Below, in pieces: positions 8,761 to 14,208 of a stretch of 14,208 nt of DNA; position 1 is the first letter of the stretch; each line of letters begins with the position of its first letter. Origin of the DNA: Gloeophyllum trabeum ATCC 11539 (Eukaryota > Basidiomycota > Agaricomycetes > Gloeophyllales > Gloeophyllaceae); assembly GCF_000344685.1 (NCBI RefSeq), contig NW_006920422.1, positions 626,320-640,527 on the forward strand, read 5' to 3'. The notes below the pieces were generated by a model. The model ran no database searches. It saw only the letters and a list, made by a program, of their open reading frames with translations, and was not told where the DNA came from. Position numbers and translations under genes: made by a program.

Positions 8761-11239
8761 TCATGCCCGCTTCTTGAAGACCAGAGGGACACGAACAGGC
8801 CTGTGCAAACCAAAACACCTATCAGCTCGGTAGGCGTCACACGAGTTACAGAAACGTACGTCAGCGTTATCCCAGGCATATTAGCCAGCAACCGCTCTCT
8901 CCGCTGCTTAAGGTTCTCCATGGCGAACTGCGGCTCCTCCTTGACCTCGATTTTGTACTTGGACACGAGCATGGTCAGGATCGCGATCCCCTCTATCTCG
9001 AAGAAGCGGCGGCCGATGCACGCGCGAGCGCCTAGGTGGTTACGAGGGTCAAGTGGGGGATGTGAGCGGGGAGGAGGTGAACGTACCTGCACTGAATGGC
9101 AGGAACGCGTCGCGCGGCCAGTCTTTCTCGAGGAAGCGCTCTGGCCTGAACACGTAAGGGTCTTCCCAGTACCGCGCTATTCAAGCCGCCAAGTACTTAG
9201 CACCATGCATCCTGGGGAGAAGTATGACAGGTAGACAGGCGTACGGTTGTAGTGTAGCGCAGGGGTGCTGATGACGATGTCGCATCCGCGCGGGACCGGA
9301 ACAACCTTCTTCTCACCTGCGGAGTTGGACACGGTGAGCCTCGTGTCTTCCGCCGCTACTTTTGGGATGCTGATCGCTGGGGGGTAGAGACGGAGGGTTT
9401 CGTAAAGGACGCTGTACAAAGTGGCGACATTGAGTCCTCTGACTTGGAGGCAAGTGGAATGTGAGGCCTTACGCCATTGACCGTGTGAAAAGGTTCATTT
9501 CTTCGTACGTCTGAAATATGATCTGTGTCACGATTGCTTGGACCGAGGAGAGGTATGGCGAAGGCTTACAGGCGTCCTGCCGTCGGGTATGATGCTCTTG
9601 ATGTGCTGGTACAGTGTCTCTTGCTCGTCTTGGTACAAAGCGAGGAGGCCGAACGCGTAACAAAGTGTATGGGCTGTCGTCTAGATATTCAAAGTGAGTT
9701 GTCGCCTATATTCTCAACATGATATGTGTACCTCGTGGCCAGCCACAAGGAATATGTAAATGTTGCCTGCGAGTTTTAGAGGATCAGACGTGCGCAATGA
9801 ATATGCCGCGCAGGGGTACTCACCGAGGAGCTCGTCGTCGCTAAGCTTTGCCTCACCGTCCGATTCTTCCTCATTTGCGTCCAGCAAACTGCTGAACAAA
9901 TCATACCGCTCTTCCTTCTTTTCTGAGTTCTTCCTGGCCTCGATCATCTCGAGCATATACACCTATTCGCTGTCAGATCCCTCCTGTGCTTGCCCAATAG
10001 GAATGCAACGCACTCGCAGCTCGTCGAAGGCGGTCTGGACGTTCCTGAACCGCTGTGTGAGGCCCATGGCCCACTTTGGCACTGCCAGCTTGACGAAGAT
10101 CTCCGTAGAGACAATATGCAGTGCATCTTTGAATGCTATGCGGTGTCCTGGTGGGACCTTTTGGTCGTCGGTCCATGATATTCTGCGCCCGAAGCCTATA
10201 TATATGACCAAATGTCAGTGACAAGCATGTGCGACGCGGAGAAATGGGGCCATTACCTGCAACACCGATAACGAATAGGGCGATCTGTGTGTTTCACGTG
10301 GATTATGGAGTCAGGAGGATGGAGGCAGGTAGGTTGAGAGACAATAACGTACAGGGAGGGTAATGTCAATGCAATTGTCGAGGACGATCTCGTCCTTCCA
10401 TTGCCAAACGTTGTCGAACATATCCATCATAATGCGGCACGTCTCGTTCCATACGAGTTGGTTGTTCCTCTGCACCACACCGGTCCGATTCAATGGTCTG
10501 TGTACCTGCTGCTATATACGTGCCTCGACTTACTTCAGAGAACGAAGGCGCGGTGACTTTCCTGTACCGTTTCCACTCGTCGCCCTCGGACGCGACTATG
10601 TTCTTACCGAAGAAGCTCAGAGCGCCGTATTGCTTGACCGGTTTGGGGAAGCGGGCGCGGTAGGAGACGACTTCCTAATCAAGCATCTCAAACGTTAGTT
10701 GACGAGCCCATGGTCTATGGGGAGTAAGCAAGATTGCAGACCTTGATCGTTGCTGCATCCGCAAGGCAGTAGCCGAAACGAAGTCGTGGACAGACGCTCA
10801 CCTTGCTCAGTGAATTGAATTAGGATTGCGGGTTTCCTTGCATAGGGCGGAGAAACGTACTGTGGAATATACATCCCAGCCGGAAGATCTGTGATCTAGA
10901 CAAGGTAAACCAGATAGAGCTCGTTAACTTGAATGAATGACAAAAGATGATTGGAAGGATCAGCATTACCCTCGTATTTCCTCTTGAATAGATGAGGTCT
11001 GCCTGGGGAGATCCCAGGTATGCGAGGAAGATAGTTCCCCTCGGGGAATGCACCACTAAAGAAGGTGCAGTACCCTGGGTGGTTCCTACTCATAAGCATA
11101 GAAATGAGTGATCACTAGAAATGAGCACACGGTATGGTACTTGCCCTATGTTCTTCACACCCCTCCGGAAGGCCAGGTACAGCTGCACCACGTAGAGCAG
11201 CCCGAAAGAGAAAATTATGAGTACCGCAGTCTGAACCAT
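8761..11239 (-). CDS. Cytochrome P450 monooxygenase, tandem copy B
   Basis: Paralog of the downstream P450-A, with the same predicted role as an ER P450 of unknown substrate. Exons in transcript order: 11239-11145, 11085-10970, 10895-10861, 10801-10742, 10674-10534, 10469-10353, 10284-10257, 10195-10014, 9962-9824, 9766-9732, 9680-9570, 9510-9473, 9411-9245, 9176-9087, 9031-8860, 8800-8761. They total 1566 nt and 521 aa, identical in length to A and alignable without gaps. Motifs sit at the same residues: WKRYR 136-140, AGHETT 313-318, ETLR 370-373, a classical PERF (433-436, where A has PARF) and heme-ligand Cys456 in FSAGARACIG. The N-terminal anchor is VLIIFSFGLLYVVQLYLA. An in-frame ATG upstream (11305) would add 22 residues; 11239 is preferred because it matches copy A. 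The first intron (11144-11086) uses a GC donor, GCAAGT. Introns 10256-10196 and 9823-9767 are absent from A. Confidence 0.94.
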
Positions 11240-11730
11240 AATGCCCGTGCTCAACAACGTCGTCAATGCGCAGAGCAGACCTCCCAGACGGTGGGAATGG
11301 TACACCGAACTCTACCTGAAAGAAGGATAGACTAGCTTGCTGTTACAAGTCCTCCAAAGATCTTCTTTATTGCTTTCGGAGCCGGAAATCTAAGTTCACA
11401 TCGGGAGTCAGAGGGACTAAGGGTGTTCTTGGCACATGGTACTATCGGTGCCGACGGTCACTGCAGAGCCGCCGATGAAGACACCAAGGTAGTAGCAGAT
11501 AGAGAATTCTGCTAGAAGCCCCGTCGTATATACCGTGCATCTGATCCAAACGAGTTTCAAGTTATGATAAACACTGCAACTGTAAGCAACTAGTACTAGT
11601 ATTACCTGTAGGCTATAGCAGTAGCGTGGACGTGCATTATCGAGCGCTTGTGCAAAGCGTACGCTGGGGCGCGCAGTATTGGTATACGTACTCAATATTC
11701 CCCGATTGCAACTTGGGGCTTTTTGAAGAA

Positions 11731-11752
11731 CAGGCAGGCAGGCAGGCAGGCA
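11731..11752. repeat. CAGG tetranucleotide microsatellite
   Basis: About five and a half uninterrupted CAGG units form a 22-bp run in the intergenic region upstream of P450-B. It is a likely length-polymorphic marker. No function is implied. Confidence 0.85.
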
Positions 11753-11904
11753 CTGCTAGTACTGAGGCCTCAATGTAACACATGTACAGAAATATTCGGA
11801 CCCTGTAGCATCACGTGCGCTCATTTAAGACGCGCTGACTCTCCAGGAGTGTCCGACGCGAGCTTGAGCGCGTTTGATGCCCTTCTGGGCTCCTTTTGCC
11901 CTCA

Positions 11905-11933
11905 TAATGTGTGTATAGACTAATGTGTGTATA
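11905..11933. repeat. 13-bp direct repeat, 3-bp spacer
   Basis: TAATGTGTGTATA occurs at 11905-11917 and 11921-11933, separated by GAC. This is a near-tandem duplication in AT-rich intergenic DNA between P450-B and the ADH gene. It is probably slippage. Confidence 0.7.
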
Positions 11934-12349
11934 ACTTACTGTGGGTATCTAAGAACTGGACAGATGCCAAGAGAAGCATGAATCCTCATTAACCCCCCAT
12001 TTCGGCCACTCACATCCGGTTTGTACTGGTATATGATGCTTGCCGATCAAAATGCATGTAATTCTATGATAATGCCGACGTAAGGAACTCATAAGGAACG
12101 AGCAGAGGCACAGAATTCCTATTGTCGCATCGTGTCTCCATGCCAGGCGCAATGTGAATGCGGCGTAATGTGACACTGCTAGTTACAGTACATTCACGAC
12201 TATACAATACTTTCCACGACACATGCTGCTACTGCTACAACTGCTAATATCATACAGACAATTATAAAAATCTACAGTTAAGCAGAAACCGTTCATCGAC
12301 CTCCGCCCTCGGTCTTCCCTCAACCCTTTCGGAAAGATAGACCTGTTGC

Positions 12350-13598
12350 TCAGAACTTGGCGCAATCCAGCACCACCCGTCCCGCAATCTCGCCCCGCTC
12401 CATACCCTCATACACGTCTTTCAGGTCGCTCAAGTTCTTCAGCTTATAATACACCTTCACTTTCCCGCGCGCAGCAATGTCGAGTGCCTCGATCGCGTCC
12501 TGGCGGTTGCCGACGTAGCTGCCGAGGATGCTGATGCCCTTGAAGACGGTGAAGAAGATAGACGCGTCGAGTGTTGCCTCGCCGGGAAGCCCGACGGCCA
12601 TGAGCGTCCCGCCGTTGCGCAGGTACGTGACGGCCTGGTTATACGCCTCACCCGTCGCGGCGGTGACGACGGCGGCATGCGGGCCGAGCCCGTCGGTCGC
12701 GGCCTTGATGTCGGCGACGAGGTCCTTCGACTCGCGGAAGTCGATGAAGTGCTCGGCGCCGAGTTTCTTGCAGAGTTCTCTCTTTTCGGCGCCCGTGTCT
12801 GGAAAGCAGGGTTAGGGTGCACCGAAAGAGAAAGGGAACAGGGCACGAACCAACTGCGACGACTCGAAGACCCATTTCACGTGCGTATTGGACGGCCAAA
12901 TGACCAAGACCTCCACCGGCGCCGGGGAGGACGATCCAGTCACCCGTATGCGTCTGGGAGTATTTGATGGCCCGGTATACGGTTACACCCTAATCATAAC
13001 GTATATGATTACCTTACGATGGTCTAAGGTCAGCCTGAGGAATACTCACTGCACAGAGGATGGAAGCGGCGTCCGCGTCGGGAATGCCCTCGGGAATGGG
13101 GGAGACGTGGTTGACGAAGGACACTACGTATTGCTGGAAAGTGCCGTCGACGGTGTAGCCGCTCAGTTTGCAATTAAGACAGCCTAGGTGACGAGTTCAG
13201 ACACCAATATGCGAGGCAGGGAAAACAGGAAAGTGCGTACATTGTTCCAGACCCTTGCGGCACTGCTCGCACTGGAGACACGAATCGGCGAGCCACTTGA
13301 TGCCGACGCGCTGACCGACCTTAACGGGGGAGTGCGCGGTGTGCTCGCCGATGGCGACAATGACGCCAACGCCCTCGTGGCCGCCGACGAGCGGATTCTT
13401 AGGCTTGACGGGCCAGTCGTGCTTCTTTGCGTGAAGGTCGGTGTGGCAGACACCGGTGTAGGTGAGCTTAACGAGGCACTCGCCTGGCTCGAGCTCGGAT
13501 GGCTGACGGACGGGGTAGTCGGTCCGAATCTCGACGGCGGCGCCCGGGGCGGGAACGACTGCGGCGACCTGGGTCTTTGGGATAGAGACGTTCGACAT
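12350..13598 (-). CDS. Zinc-dependent alcohol dehydrogenase (yeast Adh1 type)
   Basis: Interconverts primary alcohols and aldehydes, typically ethanol and acetaldehyde, with NAD. No targeting peptide is visible, so it is probably cytosolic. Exons in transcript order: 13598-13241, 13183-13050, 12989-12851, 12798-12350. Introns are 57, 60 and 52 nt, all GT-AG. The product is 359 aa, close to the yeast Adh1 length (about 348). Catalytic zinc ligands are Cys51 (GVCHTDLH), His74 (GGHEG) and Cys163 (ASILCAG). Structural zinc ligands are Cys107, Cys110, Cys113 and Cys121 in [15 protein letters not shown], with the family spacing C-x2-C-x2-C-x7-[14 protein letters not shown] follows. The Rossmann loop is GAGGGLG (187-193), and Asp211 at the end of the second strand fits NAD rather than NADP. 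Cys120, whose codon is split by intron 1, and Cys124 are additional cysteines beside the structural site. The start ATG is preceded by a pyrimidine-rich leader and a TATA box. The exact physiological substrate cannot be read from sequence. Confidence 0.95.
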
Positions 13599-13688
13599 GA
13601 TAGAGCTCTCGAGGATTAACAGTGCGTAGAGCTCTGATGAGAGGCGAGTTGGAAGTGTGAAGAAGGGGAAAGACGAGGAGAGGCTGGG

Positions 13689-13696
13689 TATTTATA
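13689..13696 (-). promoter_or_regulatory. TATA box of the ADH gene
   Basis: The minus strand reads TATAAATA here, about 90 nt before the ADH start codon at 13598. A pyrimidine-rich leader follows (roughly 13680-13630 on the minus strand). Spacing and composition suit a strongly expressed fungal metabolic gene. Confidence 0.65.
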
Positions 13697-14208
13697 GGCA
13701 TGAAGAGGCTCCCTCCCGAAGCACACACTTCACATCGGAGCGGAAGGCTATCGGCGTTGCGTGCGTAGCGCGCGGGTGGCCCGTCTAGGCAGGTCGACCC
13801 TCGAGCTCCAGCTGCCTCCAGCTCCGGTGTTGCGGCGACCAAGCGACTACATACACAGATTGACATATCCTTCCTATCGTGCCCGATCGACTTGTCAGAT
13901 GATGGTGCAGCGCAAGCTTGTTATTTCACGCCTACATCATCTGACAGCCGGCGTGCCAGGGTCCATTTCGAATTGTGGCGAGTATTATCGACACTCAAGG
14001 GCCACCAACGTCGGTTAGCACAGCGGGGGGCCTGGTCTTCGTCTGGCCTTTCTCCAGCTGTGCGCCCAATGGCGATGCATGAGCCGTACAGCGCAGCCTC
14101 ATGTCTCGTAAGATGAGAGGGCAGCTGGAGGTGGGAGGAATGGCTGGACCCGATAGAAAGCAATCCAGGCCCGTCTGCGGAGGGAGACGGACTGGGCAAC
14201 CTGATGCA
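13697..14208. other. Upstream flank of ADH to window end
   Basis: Distal ADH promoter and unknown sequence. It contains a 12-bp inverted repeat (13893-13946). An ATG at 14101 (+) stays open to the window end (36 codons), and a 92-codon frame lies on the minus strand (13921-14199). Neither shows a motif or family resemblance, so no gene is called. Confidence 0.45.
13893..13946. repeat. 12-bp inverted repeat, 30-nt spacer
   Basis: TGTCAGATGATG at 13893-13904 is the exact reverse complement of CATCATCTGACA at 13935-13946. It lies about 300-350 bp upstream of the ADH start codon. It may be a pair of regulator half-sites, a hairpin or a relic of a small element. No function is shown. Confidence 0.6.

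Larger units (their letters stand above)
11240..12349. other. Intergenic region, P450-B upstream and ADH downstream
   Basis: This 1.1-kb stretch holds the P450-B promoter (minus strand, right of 11239) and the ADH 3' UTR (left of 12350). No TATA box stands out for P450-B. A minus-strand frame at 11417-11695 (92 codons, hydrophobic in parts) begins on TTG rather than ATG and resembles no family, so it is not called. Two simple repeats are listed separately. No RNA gene was seen. Confidence 0.45.

Noticed and set aside
8701..9234. 177-codon plus-strand frame
   Set aside because: Antisense of the P450-B heme-loop exons; it contains only reverse readings of known P450 sequence.
3629..11239. A complete triterpenoid biosynthetic gene cluster
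   Set aside because: No cyclase, transporter, acyltransferase or regulator is present, and ERG6 is expected to be housekeeping. Kept only as a low-weight hypothesis.
11417..11695. 92-codon minus-strand hydrophobic frame
   Set aside because: Starts on TTG with no usable early ATG and no recognised domain.
13188..13619. 143-codon plus-strand frame
   Set aside because: Antisense of ADH exon 1, which carries the zinc-binding motifs in the sense direction.
14101..14208. ATG frame open to the window end
   Set aside because: Only 36 codons visible, no motif, and no promoter or splice evidence.

Overview
The window looks like nuclear DNA of a filamentous basidiomycete, probably a mushroom-forming agaricomycete. 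Its genes are cut by many 50-75 nt GT-AG introns, the coding exons are moderately GC- and CpG-rich, and the products are typical fungal ones: a sterol 24-C-methyltransferase, membrane-anchored P450s of fungal type and a yeast-type zinc alcohol dehydrogenase. I could not name the genus. No rRNA, tRNA, CRISPR array or intact transposon was seen.

Layout. Positions 1-332 probably hold the last exons of an unrecognised membrane protein gene on the + strand. Positions 333-3350 are gene-poor. They contain a small perfect hairpin, a cluster of degenerate GGGTTAT heptamers, a strongly CpG-depleted block (about 1141-1500, weaker to 1800) that looks like an old methylated repeat, and then CpG-rich DNA with only weak coding-like stretches. 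Positions 3367-4898 carry the ERG6 promoter, a probable 5' UTR intron and a complete five-exon ERG6 gene (353 aa, +). It converges on a tandem pair of P450 genes on the - strand: P450-A (5289-7648, 14 exons) and P450-B (8761-11239, 16 exons). Both splice to exactly 521 codons without internal stops and align without gaps at about 80% identity (417/521 by hand count). P450-B has two introns that A lacks and a GC-AG first intron. A complete four-exon alcohol dehydrogenase gene (12350-13598, -, 359 aa) with a TATA box follows, and its upstream flank runs to the window end.

How the genes may work together. ERG6 belongs to ergosterol synthesis and is expected to be a housekeeping gene. The P450 pair is a recent tandem duplication with changes in the membrane anchor and in the stretch after the ExxR motif that often contacts substrate. 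The ADH could in principle oxidise alcohols made by the P450s, and a sterol or triterpenoid substrate is conceivable beside ERG6. That link rests on adjacency alone. I found no convincing new kind of system. The best observations are the intron differences between the paralogs, the non-canonical splice donor and the CpG-depleted repeat relic.
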